From: DASYYE01 sp035946955
GTDB taxonomy: Bacteria; Actinomycetota; Actinomycetes; Streptosporangiales; Streptosporangiaceae
Direction of reading: 5' to 3'
DNA: 18,810 nucleotides
NCBI GenBank assembly: GCA_035946955.1
Contig: DASYYE010000511.1
Span: 1-18,810 of the forward strand
Below, in pieces: positions 1 through 6,989 of the stretch (its first letter is position 1; the number at the start of each line of letters is the position of its first letter). The notes beneath the pieces were generated by a model. The model made no database searches and was not told where the DNA came from. It saw only the letters and a list, made by a program, of their open reading frames with translations. The position numbers were made by a program, and so were the translations under genes.

Positions 1-254
1 TCGCCGACACGCTGCCCACGGCACCGATCGACAAGCTCGCACTGATCCGCCTTGACGGTGACCTCTATGGCTCCACCATGGACGCCCTCGTCAGCCTCTA
101 CCCCAAACTCTCACCCGGCGGCTTCGTCATCGTCGACGACTTCGTGCTGTCGGGCTGCCGCACCGCGGTGCATGAGTTCCGGGAGCGCGAAGGCATCTCC
201 GACCCCATCGAACCCATCGACACCTCGTCGGTGTACTGGCGCCGCAGCGGCTGA
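1..254 (+). CDS. TylF/MycF-type sugar O-methyltransferase, C-terminal part
   Basis: Only the last 83 codons are present (reading frame from base 3, stop TGA at 252-254). The fragment has the TylF/MycF-family signature: an RLDGDLYGST segment followed by a GGFVIVDDF segment. In MycF the equivalent acidic residues bind the metal that positions the sugar hydroxyls. The family comprises SAM- and Mg-dependent methyltransferases that O-methylate deoxysugars on finished glycosides (macrocin, mycinamicin, elloramycin rhamnose). The stop lies 6 bp before the aldo/keto reductase start, so the two are probably cotranscribed. Together with the MycE-type enzyme encoded at 10693-11889 it suggests a multiply O-methylated sugar. 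The position methylated cannot be read from the fragment. Confidence 0.85.
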   Translation, partial: ADTLPTAPIDKLALIRLDGDLYGSTMDALVSLYPKLSPGGFVIVDDFVLSGCRTAVHEFREREGISDPIEPIDTSSVYWRRSG

Positions 255-260
255 CCGGTC

Positions 261-1163
261 ATGCATGCGCGCTCCCTCGGCAACGACGTCACCGGCCGGG
301 TCGCGGTCGGCGCTGTGGGGCTGGGCGTGCTGCCGATGTCACTGCCGTTCCGCCCGCCACCGGAACAGTGCGTCCGCACCATCCACGCCGCGCTCGACGC
401 CGGGGTCCGGCTGCTCGACACCGCCGACGCCTACTGCGCGGGCCCGGACGACTTCGGTCACGGTGAGACACTCATCGCCCAGGCGCTGCGCGGCCGCGAC
501 GCCAGCCAGGTCCTGGTCGCCACCAAGGGTGGTCACCTGCGCCCGTCAGGCGACGAGTGGACGGTCGACGGCTCGCCCGCCTACCTGCGGCGTGCCTGCG
601 AGGCGAGCCTGCACCGTCTGGGAGTGGAGGCCATCGGCCTCTACCAGCACCACCGCCCTGACCCGGCCGTGGCCTACGAGGACAGCATGGGCGAGCTGCG
701 GCGCCTGTGGGAGCAGGGCAAGGTGCGCATGGTGGGCATCAGCAACGCCAGCGTCAGCCAGATCCAGTGCGCCCGCGACGTGCTCGGCCCGGCGCTGGTG
801 AGCGTGCAGAACCGGTTCGGTCCCGGCTCATCGGACGAGGAGGCCACGCTGCGCTACTGCGCGGGACACGGGCTGGCCTTCCTCGCGTGGGCACCGCTGG
901 GCAGTATCGCGGTCGCCCCACGGCTTGCCGACCACTACCCCGAACTGACCCGGGTGGCGGACAGGTACGGGGTCAGCGTCCAGCGGGCATGCCTGGCCTG
1001 GCTGCTCGGCTCGTCACCGGTCCTAGTGCCGATCCCGGGCGCGAGCAGGCCGGAGACCGCGGCCGACTCAGCGGCCGCCGCGGGCCTGGTGCTCACCGCG
1101 GACGAGCGCGCCGCGCTGGACGCTGCCCTCGGGGCAGCCAGCAACTCGCTTGACTCCGATTAG
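261..1163 (+). CDS. Aldo/keto reductase
   Basis: A 300-residue NAD(P)H-dependent aldo/keto reductase with a complete (alpha/beta)8-barrel signature set. The catalytic tetrad is recognisable as Asp53 and Tyr58 (in LLDTADAY), Lys89 (in VATKGG) and His131 (in LYQHHRPD). The VGISNAS strand follows at about 158-164, and the C-terminal VPIPGASRPE loop contributes cofactor binding. The ATG at 261 lies 6 bp after the methyltransferase stop and has no strong ribosome binding site, so translational coupling is likely. In such clusters this family supplies dNDP-ketosugar reductases (EryBII/TylCII type) or side-chain ketoreductases of the aglycone (MtmW type). The sequence alone does not decide which. 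The gene's last codons contain the -35 element of the downstream padR promoter. Confidence 0.85.
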   Translation: MHARSLGNDVTGRVAVGAVGLGVLPMSLPFRPPPEQCVRTIHAALDAGVRLLDTADAYCAGPDDFGHGETLIAQALRGRDASQVLVATKGGHLRPSGDEWTVDGSPAYLRRACEASLHRLGVEAIGLYQHHRPDPAVAYEDSMGELRRLWEQGKVRMVGISNASVSQIQCARDVLGPALVSVQNRFGPGSSDEEATLRYCAGHGLAFLAWAPLGSIAVAPRLADHYPELTRVADRYGVSVQRACLAWLLGSSPVLVPIPGASRPETAADSAAAAGLVLTADERAALDAALGAASNSLDSD

Positions 1164-1178
1164 CCGGAACCGTATAGT
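1150..1178 (+). promoter_or_regulatory. Sigma-70-type promoter of the padR-ABC operon
   Basis: TTGACT at 1150-1155 and TATAGT at 1173-1178 are separated by exactly 17 bp, close to the HrdB/sigma-70 consensus. The -35 lies inside the last codons of the aldo/keto reductase gene. Predicted transcription start is near 1185, giving a leader of about 20 nt that contains the AGGAG ribosome binding site (1190-1194) before the GTG at 1205. Confidence 0.7.
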
Positions 1179-1190
1179 CGGATCCGACTA
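1175..1190. promoter_or_regulatory. Perfect 16-bp palindrome, probable PadR operator
   Basis: TAGTCGGATCCGACTA is an exact inverted repeat. It overlaps the -10 element and extends through the predicted transcription start to the first base of the ribosome binding site, where a bound dimer would block RNA polymerase. Two further half-site-like octamers lie just upstream, each with one mismatch: TCCGATTA at 1155-1162 and TAGCCGGA at 1161-1168. PadR-family repressors commonly autoregulate from palindromes at their own promoter. The assignment to this PadR is inference from position. Confidence 0.7.
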
Positions 1191-1204
1191 GGAGAACAAT
1201 AACT

Positions 1205-1798
1205 GTGAAGAGACCCGTGTCCAATGTGCTCGCGCTGGCCGTGCTCGGCCTGCTCCTCGAGCGCCCCATGCACCCCTACGAGATGGCCACGACACTGCGC
1301 GCCCGCAGTAAGGACGCCAGCTTCAAGGTCACGACTGGATCCCTGTACGACGTCATCGAAGCCCTCACACGCGAGGGCTGGATCGCGCCGCAGGGCATGG
1401 AAAGGGCCGGCAAGCGGCCGGAACGCACGATCTACGCGCAGACCGACCGTGGCGCCACCGAGTTCGTGACTTGGCTCGACGAGCTCATCAGGCAGCCCAC
1501 CAAGGAGTTCCCCCGGTTCCTTGCCGCGGTCAGCTACCTCGGCGCACTCGGCCCCGACCGGGCGGCACAAGCACTGGAGGAGCGCATCACCAAGCTCAGC
1601 GACCAGGTGGACGAGGCACAGGAGACGCTCGGCCAGGCGTATGAGCAGGGAGTCCCTCGCCTCTTCATGATCGAGATGGAGTACGCGATCACCATGACGC
1701 GCGCCGAGCTGGACTGGGCGCGCCAGACCGTCACCGAGATCCGGGACGGTGCGCTGGCCTGGCCCAGCCAGGAGGACATCTCCGGCATCAGCAAGTAA
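1205..1798 (+). CDS. PadR-family transcriptional regulator
   Basis: A 197-residue protein with an N-terminal PadR winged helix (about residues 5-85). It includes the HPYEMATTL recognition region and the TTGSLYDVIEALTREGWI helix-wing that corresponds to the family motif TG-x-LY-xx-L-xx-LE-xx-G. A helical C-terminal dimerisation region follows (about 90-190), as in the PadR-s2 subfamily. The GTG start at 1205 is chosen because AGGAG at 1190-1194 sits 10 nt upstream. The gene lies 61 bp before an ABC exporter pair and is preceded by a palindrome at its own promoter. It is therefore the probable repressor of self-resistance, released by the exported compound, as LmrR/LadR-type PadR proteins are. 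The ligand is not deducible from sequence. Confidence 0.9.
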   Translation: MKRPVSNVLALAVLGLLLERPMHPYEMATTLRARSKDASFKVTTGSLYDVIEALTREGWIAPQGMERAGKRPERTIYAQTDRGATEFVTWLDELIRQPTKEFPRFLAAVSYLGALGPDRAAQALEERITKLSDQVDEAQETLGQAYEQGVPRLFMIEMEYAITMTRAELDWARQTVTEIRDGALAWPSQEDISGISK

Positions 1799-1859
1799 CC
1801 GTCCCTGCCGCTGGCGGCGGAGCGAGTCATCAAGCGGTGGACCCAGTCAAGGGAGTGCC

Positions 1860-2831
1860 ATGGACATGATCGAGGTCAGCGAGCTGGCCAAGACCTACCA
1901 GACCAAGCAAGGCCCGGTGGAGGCAGTGCGGAACGTCAGTTTCCGCGTGGGCAGCGGCGAGATCGTCGGCTTCCTCGGCCCCAACGGGGCCGGCAAGACC
2001 ACGACCATGCGGATGCTCACCACCCTGCTCCGCCCGTCCGGTGGCAACGCCACGATCGCCGAGCGTGACCTCCGCCGCGACCCCGCCGGGGTGCGGCTGC
2101 GGATCGGCTACGTCTCCCAGACCGGCGGCGGCAGGCCGATGGCCGCGGTACGTGACGACCTGGTGTTCCAGGGCCGGCTGTACCGCCTGCCGCAGGCCCA
2201 GGCCGAGGCACGCGCTGATGAGCTGATCCACGATCTGGAGCTCGGCGACGTGGCCGCCCGCATGAACGTGACGCTGTCCGGCGGCCAGAAGCGCCGGGTC
2301 GACGTCGCGCTCGGCCTGGTCCACCAACCCAAGGTGCTCTTCCTCGACGAGCCGAGCGCGAACCTCGACCCGCAGAGCAGGCTCACGCTGTGGCGCCACA
2401 TCCGGCGGCTGCGTGATGAGCACGGGTCCACCGTGTTCCTGAGCACGCACAACCTCGACGAGGCCGACAACCTCTGCGACCGGATCCTCATCATCCGCAA
2501 GGGCGAAATCATCGCCGAAGACAGCCCCGGCCAGCTCAAGGCGCGAGCCGGGACGGACAAGATCGCCGTCGACGTGACACCGGACCAGACCGGTGCGGCG
2601 CAGGCGGCACTGGCGGCAGAGCCCAGCATCACCAGCGTGTCGGTGGCCGGGGCGACGATGACGCTGAACTGCCACCACGCCGACCGGATGCTCACCACGG
2701 TGCTCGTCACCCTCGCCCAGGCCGGGGTCACCGTCGAGTCCGTGCGGGTGGTCCGGCCCACCCTCGACGACGTCTTCCTGGCCATGGCTGCCAGCCCGGT
2801 GGCGGCCAGCCCCGACCCGATCAGCGTGTAA
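1860..2831 (+). CDS. DrrA-like ABC exporter ATPase
   Basis: A 323-residue ATP-binding subunit. Visible motifs are Walker A GPNGAGKT at 40-47, the Q-loop region near Gln87, signature LSGGQ at 139-143, Walker B VLFLD at 159-163 with catalytic Glu164, and switch His197 (LSTHNLDEAD). A C-terminal DrrA-type domain follows (about 220-323). It matches the daunorubicin-resistance DrrA family, which powers export of aromatic polyketides and other antibiotics. The ATG at 1860 is preferred with GGGAG at 1851-1855; the ATG at 1866 is a possible alternative. The frame is open upstream to 1749, but that stretch overlaps padR and lacks ABC homology. The permease gene starts 11 bp after the stop, so the two form a pair under PadR control. 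Confidence 0.92.
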   Translation: MDMIEVSELAKTYQTKQGPVEAVRNVSFRVGSGEIVGFLGPNGAGKTTTMRMLTTLLRPSGGNATIAERDLRRDPAGVRLRIGYVSQTGGGRPMAAVRDDLVFQGRLYRLPQAQAEARADELIHDLELGDVAARMNVTLSGGQKRRVDVALGLVHQPKVLFLDEPSANLDPQSRLTLWRHIRRLRDEHGSTVFLSTHNLDEADNLCDRILIIRKGEIIAEDSPGQLKARAGTDKIAVDVTPDQTGAAQAALAAEPSITSVSVAGATMTLNCHHADRMLTTVLVTLAQAGVTVESVRVVRPTLDDVFLAMAASPVAASPDPISV

Positions 2832-2842
2832 GGAGCGACCAC

Positions 2843-3598
2843 GTGCTGACCCTGCAGGACTCTATTGTCATCTTCCGCACCGAACTCGGTGCCTCGCTGC
2901 GCAACCGGATCGGGATCGCCATTGGTCTCGTCCAGCCCTTCGTCTACCTCGCGTTGTTCGGCCCGTTGCTGGTCAAGGCACTGCCCGGCGCCGCGGGCAA
3001 CGAGGCATGGAAGATCTACATCCCCGGGCTGCTCGTCCAGTGCGGTCTGTTCGCCACCGGCTACGCGGGCTTCAACCTCATTCCCGACATGCGCTCAGGG
3101 GTGCTGGAGCGGATGCGTGTCACGCCGGTCAGCCGGCTCGCCCTGCTGCTCGGCCGGGTGATGCGGGACTGCGTGCTGCTGCTTATCCAGGCGACGATCC
3201 TCATCATCGCCGGGTTCGCCTTCGGGCTCCGCGCATCCGCCGTGGGGATCGTGGTGGGGCTGCTGCTCGTCGTGGTGCTCGGAATCAGCCTGGCCGCGCT
3301 GTCCTACACACTGGCGATGAAGCTGCCCACCGAGTACCTGTTCGCACCGGTGCTGAACTCCATCGCCCTGCCGCTCATGCTGCTGTCCGGAATCTTGCTG
3401 CCGCTGTCCTTTGCGCCGACCTGGCTGCGCTACGTCGCCGACGTCAACCCGTTCCACTACGTGGTGGACGCGATGCGGGCGCTGTACCTCGGTCAGTTCG
3501 GCACCCGTGCGGCCCTGGTCGGGGTGGCGGTCGCGGTCGGGCTCGCGGTCGTGTCGACCCTGTTCGGCACCCGGACGTTCACCAGGTACAACGCCTGA
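2843..3598 (+). CDS. DrrB-like ABC-2 exporter permease
   Basis: A 251-residue membrane protein with about six hydrophobic segments, near residues 23-45, 58-80, 103-128, 132-158, 166-190 and 223-242. It has the ABC-2 family landmarks: a RSGVLERMRVTPVSR cytoplasmic loop after the second segment and NPFHYVVDAMRAL before the last. It is the partner of the ATPase encoded immediately upstream. The two would form a half-transporter pair exporting the cluster product. The GTG at 2843 follows AGGAG at 2831-2835 by 7 nt, and this AGGAG overlaps the upstream stop codon. A strong hairpin terminator begins 12 bp after the stop. Confidence 0.92.
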   Translation: MLTLQDSIVIFRTELGASLRNRIGIAIGLVQPFVYLALFGPLLVKALPGAAGNEAWKIYIPGLLVQCGLFATGYAGFNLIPDMRSGVLERMRVTPVSRLALLLGRVMRDCVLLLIQATILIIAGFAFGLRASAVGIVVGLLLVVVLGISLAALSYTLAMKLPTEYLFAPVLNSIALPLMLLSGILLPLSFAPTWLRYVADVNPFHYVVDAMRALYLGQFGTRAALVGVAVAVGLAVVSTLFGTRTFTRYNA

Positions 3599-3609
3599 CG
3601 TCAAACCCC

Positions 3610-3649
3610 CACGAGTGGGGGCAGGGCGAACGCCCTGCCCCCACTCGTG
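3610..3649. terminator. Perfect 19-bp hairpin, bidirectional terminator
   Basis: CACGAGTGGGGGCAGGGCG at 3610-3628 is followed by AA and then its exact reverse complement at 3631-3649. It lies between two convergent genes, the ABC permease ending at 3598 and the epimerase ending at 3658, so it can serve both strands. There is no U-tract, which is usual for Streptomyces terminators. Confidence 0.85.
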
Positions 3650-3657
3650 CTCTGTGG

Positions 3658-4251
3658 CTACGGCTGGACGGGCAGGGCAACGCACTGCTCATATGACGCC
3701 AGCATCCCCTTTGCCACTGCCTCCGCGAGCGTGGGCGCGGTGCGGTCCTTGGGCGACATCACCGGGGGGCCCGCCAGTTCCCAGGGCAGCGCGAGCTCGG
3801 GGTCGAGCGGGTTGACCTCGAACGGCGTGCCGGGCTCGTAGACCGTGGAGCAGAGGTAGTTCATGCGGGTGTCGTCGGTCAGGGCAAGGAACGCGTGTCC
3901 CAGGCCGACCGGGATGTAGAGCGCCACCCCGTTGCCGGCGGTCAGCTCGTTCGAGCACGACTGGCCGAAGGTGGGTGAGCCGACCCGCAGGTCCACCACG
4001 ATGTCCTGGACCGCCCCGCTCACGCAGGTGACGTACTTGGCCTGTCCAGGCGGCAGGGTGACACCATGGACGCCGCGCAGCGTGTTGCGCCGCGACACCG
4101 AGAAGTTGGCCTGGGCGACCCGGAAGGGATGGCCCGCGGCGCCGACGAGCTCGGGGAGGCGGAACGCCTCGTAGAACACACCACGCTCGTCGGGGATCAT
4201 GCTCGGCGTGACCCGGTAGACGCCGGGCACCGCAAGCTCCTCGATCTTCAT
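3658..4251 (-). CDS. dTDP-4-dehydro-6-deoxyhexose 3,5-epimerase family (RmlC/EvaD-type)
   Basis: A 197-residue cupin of the RmlC family. RmlC converts dTDP-4-keto-6-deoxy-glucose to the L-configured 4-keto sugar. The catalytic elements are present: His62 in TLRGVHG, Tyr132 in MNYLC, and Asp169 in MSPKDR, matching the His63/Asp170 dyad of RmlC. The motif is RGVHG rather than the RGLHYQ-like form of housekeeping RmlC. The following PPGQAKYV...VDLRVGSPTFG stretch resembles antibiotic-cluster epimerases such as EvaD. The ATG at 4251 is supported by AGGAG 4 nt upstream. The frame remains open further upstream, but that part has no family similarity. An RmlD tail at the right edge argues for an L-rhamnose-like sugar; 5-epimerase-only activity cannot be excluded. 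Confidence 0.88.
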   Translation of the reverse strand: MKIEELAVPGVYRVTPSMIPDERGVFYEAFRLPELVGAAGHPFRVAQANFSVSRRNTLRGVHGVTLPPGQAKYVTCVSGAVQDIVVDLRVGSPTFGQSCSNELTAGNGVALYIPVGLGHAFLALTDDTRMNYLCSTVYEPGTPFEVNPLDPELALPWELAGPPVMSPKDRTAPTLAEAVAKGMLASYEQCVALPVQP

Positions 4252-4393
4252 GTCGCTCCTCGCGCACCGTTCCTGGGCCGACCTGGTACCGCCCGCGCCA
4301 GCGTGACACGGCAGGGTCCAGCGCGGCTCGCAACCCCCTAGAGCCCGGCCCGCCGGGGAGGCAGGTTGCCCTGGTGGTTCTTTCCGGCGGCGC

Positions 4394-4425
4394 TGTAGTG
4401 CGGCTCGAGGCCCGCTGGCCAGTAT
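4394..4425 (+). promoter_or_regulatory. Candidate SARP-type site and -10 upstream of the aromatase operon
   Basis: TGTAGTG (4394-4400), spacer CGGC, TCGAGGC (4405-4411), then 8 nt, then the -10-like hexamer CAGTAT (4420-4425). The 11-bp period, 8-nt distance and even the CGGC spacer match the candidate site before KS-alpha. The second heptamer fits the SARP pattern TCGAG; the first is degenerate. Predicted start is near 4432, about 30 nt before the GTG at 4463. Confidence 0.45.
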
Positions 4426-4462
4426 CGGGTCACTGAGCGACGCCAGACGAAAGGACACGACC

Positions 4463-5392
4463 GTGCCGGACCGGCTGACGGTGACACACCACGCAAAGGT
4501 CAACGCTCCCGCGCAGGTCATCTTCGACCTCCTCGCCGATGTGGAGCGGTGGCCACAGTTCTTCCTCCCGGGCGTCCACGCCGAGTACCTGGAACGCGAG
4601 CCCGGGAGCGACCTCGTGGCGCGGTGGGCGCTCGCCGGTGACCAGGTGCGCCGCTGGGTGTCGCGGCGCACGCTGGACCGGGCGGGCCTGTCCATCCACC
4701 AGGAGCAGGCAGAGCCGGTGGCACCGGTGACCGCCGCGTCGGCGCACTGGTCGCTGGCACCCCAGGGTGAGACAGCCACCCTCGTGGAGGTCCGGCACGA
4801 CATCGAGACCACCGCCGGCAAGGAGCTCCTGGCCGGGGAGACCGACCGTAACGGCCAGGCCCAGCTCGACTCGCTGGCCGAGACCGCGGAGAACTACGGT
4901 GACCTGTCCGAACGCGTGATCTCCTTCGAGGACTCGCTCTTCATCGGCGGAGACACCAAGGACGTCTATGCGTTCCTCTACGAGGCGGACAAGTGGCCGC
5001 AGCGGGTGGACCACGTCTCGCGTATCGACATGACCGAGGACGTGCCCAACGTGCAGTTCTTCGACATGGACACCGCCACACCCGACGGGGTGCCACACAC
5101 GACGCGGTCGGTGCGCCTGTGCTTCCCCCACGACCTCATCGTGTACAAGCAGACCAAGCTCCCGGCGCTGCTCGACGCCCACACCGGGCACTGGAAGCTG
5201 ACCGCGACGCCAGAGGGCACAGTCGCCTCGGCACGGCACACGGCCACCATCAAGCGGTCGGCGCTGCCGCTGCTCGGCGACGGCACCACGGTAGCGGGTG
5301 CACGCCGCTACCTGCGCCGGGTGCTGGCAGCCAACAGCCTGAACACGCTGCGCTGCGCCAAGGCGTACGCCGAAGAGCGGGCCGGTGTCTGA
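4463..5392 (+). CDS. Didomain aromatase/cyclase (ActVII/OxyK/MtmQ class)
   Basis: A 309-residue protein made of two SRPBCC (START-like) domains. The first spans roughly residues 5-145, opening with a VNAPAQVIFDLLADVERWPQF pattern. The second spans about 152-305, with GGDTKDVYAFLYEADKWPQ. This two-domain arrangement is that of type II PKS aromatase/cyclases, which bind the ACP-tethered poly-beta-ketone, close the first ring and aromatise it. Didomain members usually act on C9-reduced chains. That implies a PKS ketoreductase encoded outside this window. The GTG at 4463 is supported by AAGGA at 4451-4455. The stop overlaps the GTG of the following acyl-CoA ligase by 8 nt. A candidate activator site lies just upstream. 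Confidence 0.93.
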   Translation: MPDRLTVTHHAKVNAPAQVIFDLLADVERWPQFFLPGVHAEYLEREPGSDLVARWALAGDQVRRWVSRRTLDRAGLSIHQEQAEPVAPVTAASAHWSLAPQGETATLVEVRHDIETTAGKELLAGETDRNGQAQLDSLAETAENYGDLSERVISFEDSLFIGGDTKDVYAFLYEADKWPQRVDHVSRIDMTEDVPNVQFFDMDTATPDGVPHTTRSVRLCFPHDLIVYKQTKLPALLDAHTGHWKLTATPEGTVASARHTATIKRSALPLLGDGTTVAGARRYLRRVLAANSLNTLRCAKAYAEERAGV

Positions 5393-6989
5393 GCCCACCG
5401 GCCCGGCGCCCGAGCGCCTCGACGACCTGCTGACCGCCGCCGCCAGCCGGTCCCCTGGTGCGGCCGCGATCGCCAGCCCGGCCGGCGCGCTCACGTTCGC
5501 GGAGCTCGACTCGCAGGTGACCCGGGTCGCCGCGGGCCTGCGGGGGTGGCTGGGCGACGACGCGGCAGTCGTCGGCATCGCCAACACCCTGGACGTTTCT
5601 TTCGCGGTGGCGCTGTATGCGGTGGTCCGCGCTGGCTACACCGCGCTGGTCCTCAACCCGCTGCACCCGGGGCAGATGCTCGCACAGGCGGCCGGTGCCG
5701 CTGGTGCGGCCGCGGTCATCGCGCCCAGCCAGGTGCTGGCAGCGCTGGCCGACGCCCCGGGCAGGCCCACCGGGCTCAGGGAACTCATCCTGGCCGATGG
5801 CCTGGCGGGCGGCGAGCCAACGCTCGCCAGCATCGCCACGGCCGACGTGACCGCGTGGGTCCCGCCGTCGCGGGGACCGCGGGACATCGCGCTCATCCAG
5901 TTCACCAGCGGCACCACCGGCCGTCCCAAAGGCGTGCGGCTCACCCACCGCAACCTGGTGGTCAACGCCGCCCAGGTGGCGCGGGCGCACGAGCTCGGGC
6001 CATCCAGCGTGACCCTGAACCACCTGCCGACCTTGCACCCGATGCACCTCAACGCCGCGATCTGCGCGGGCGCCACGCAGGTGCTGTGCCCGGACCCCAG
6101 CTCTGCCCGCGCGGTCGAGATGGCCAACACCTGCCGTGCCACGCACTACTACAGCCTGCCGGTGCGGCTGGCCCAGCTCGCGGCCGCACCGGACCTGGCG
6201 GTGCTGCGGTTCGAGACCGTCCAGGCGGTCCTGTCGGGCGGCTCGGCGCTGCCAGGCTGGGCGGCTACCGCGTTGCGCGCCCACTTCGGCGTGCCCGTCG
6301 TGCAGGGATACGGCCTGGCGGAGATGTCGCCGCTGACCCATTCCGACCCCCCGTCACGGCCGGCACCTGGCTCGGTGGGGCCCGTGGTCGCTGACACGCA
6401 GTGCCGGGTCGTCGGCCTCACCAGCCGGGAGACGTTGCCTGCGCAGGCCCGTGGCGAGGTCCAGGTCCGCGGCCCCCAGCTCATGGCGGGCTACCTCGAC
6501 CCAGCCGAGCCGTCGGGTGTGGACGCCGGGGGCTGGCTGTCCACCGGCGACGTGGGCTACCTCGACGACGAGGGCCGGCTGTTCCTGGTTGACCGGATCA
6601 AGGACGTCTTCAAGTGCGACAACTGGATGATCGCACCGTCGGAGGTGGAGGCTGTGCTCATCGGCCACCCGGGGGTGGCCGACTGCGTGGTGGTGGAACT
6701 CCCGGATGACTTCCACGGCGCCGTGGCCGGGGCGGCAGTGGTGCTGCGGGATGGGTGCACTCCCGGCGAGGTCGCCAGGTGGCTGCGTGACCGGGTGCCG
6801 TACTACCAGTGCCTGCACGCGGTCGCGGTGGTGGGCGAGGTCACCCGGTCGCCTAACGGAAAGGTCCAGCGCCGCCAGTTCCGCGACCTCGTGGCGGCGG
6901 CGCCCCGGCTGACGCCGGCCGAACCCGATGCACACGACGAGGAGGAAGCACGTGGCAACCATGATCAACCGGCTCACCGTGACAGGTGA
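5385..6989 (+). CDS. Acyl-CoA ligase (AMP-binding, MtmL/OxyH-like role)
   Basis: A 534-residue class I adenylate-forming enzyme. It has the P-loop FTSGTTGRPKG at 173-183, GYGLAE at 308-313, STGD at 386-389, RIKD at 404-407 and the catalytic lysine Lys493 in SPNGKVQRR. It activates a carboxylic acid as acyl-AMP and then the CoA thioester. Ligases of this kind occur beside PF04199 cyclases in mithramycin (MtmL) and oxytetracycline (OxyH) clusters, where they are linked to completing the last ring. Activation of a starter unit or of a separate aryl acid is an alternative. The GTG at 5385 lies within the aromatase stop region, with an 8-nt overlap. The last 13 codons overlap the next gene. A hydrophilic acidic tail extends beyond about residue 505. 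Confidence 0.88.
   Translation: MSEPTGPAPERLDDLLTAAASRSPGAAAIASPAGALTFAELDSQVTRVAAGLRGWLGDDAAVVGIANTLDVSFAVALYAVVRAGYTALVLNPLHPGQMLAQAAGAAGAAAVIAPSQVLAALADAPGRPTGLRELILADGLAGGEPTLASIATADVTAWVPPSRGPRDIALIQFTSGTTGRPKGVRLTHRNLVVNAAQVARAHELGPSSVTLNHLPTLHPMHLNAAICAGATQVLCPDPSSARAVEMANTCRATHYYSLPVRLAQLAAAPDLAVLRFETVQAVLSGGSALPGWAATALRAHFGVPVVQGYGLAEMSPLTHSDPPSRPAPGSVGPVVADTQCRVVGLTSRETLPAQARGEVQVRGPQLMAGYLDPAEPSGVDAGGWLSTGDVGYLDDEGRLFLVDRIKDVFKCDNWMIAPSEVEAVLIGHPGVADCVVVELPDDFHGAVAGAAVVLRDGCTPGEVARWLRDRVPYYQCLHAVAVVGEVTRSPNGKVQRRQFRDLVAAAPRLTPAEPDAHDEEEARGNHDQPAHRDR

Noticed and set aside
4325..4342. Fourth SARP-like site facing the epimerase gene (minus strand)
   Set aside because: The heptamers deviate from the pattern and no convincing -10 occurs at the 8-nt distance, so it is mentioned only as a weak candidate and not listed as a feature.
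4252..4821. Upstream in-frame extension of the minus-strand epimerase, making a 387-residue protein
   Set aside because: The extension has no RmlC similarity, runs antisense to the aromatase gene, and a good AGGAG precedes the internal ATG at 4251.
5250..6341. Long minus-strand open frame opposite the acyl-CoA ligase
   Set aside because: Arg/Gly/His-rich translation without domain similarity, a typical shadow of a high-GC gene. The same applies to 1830-2678 and 4430-5587 on the minus strand.
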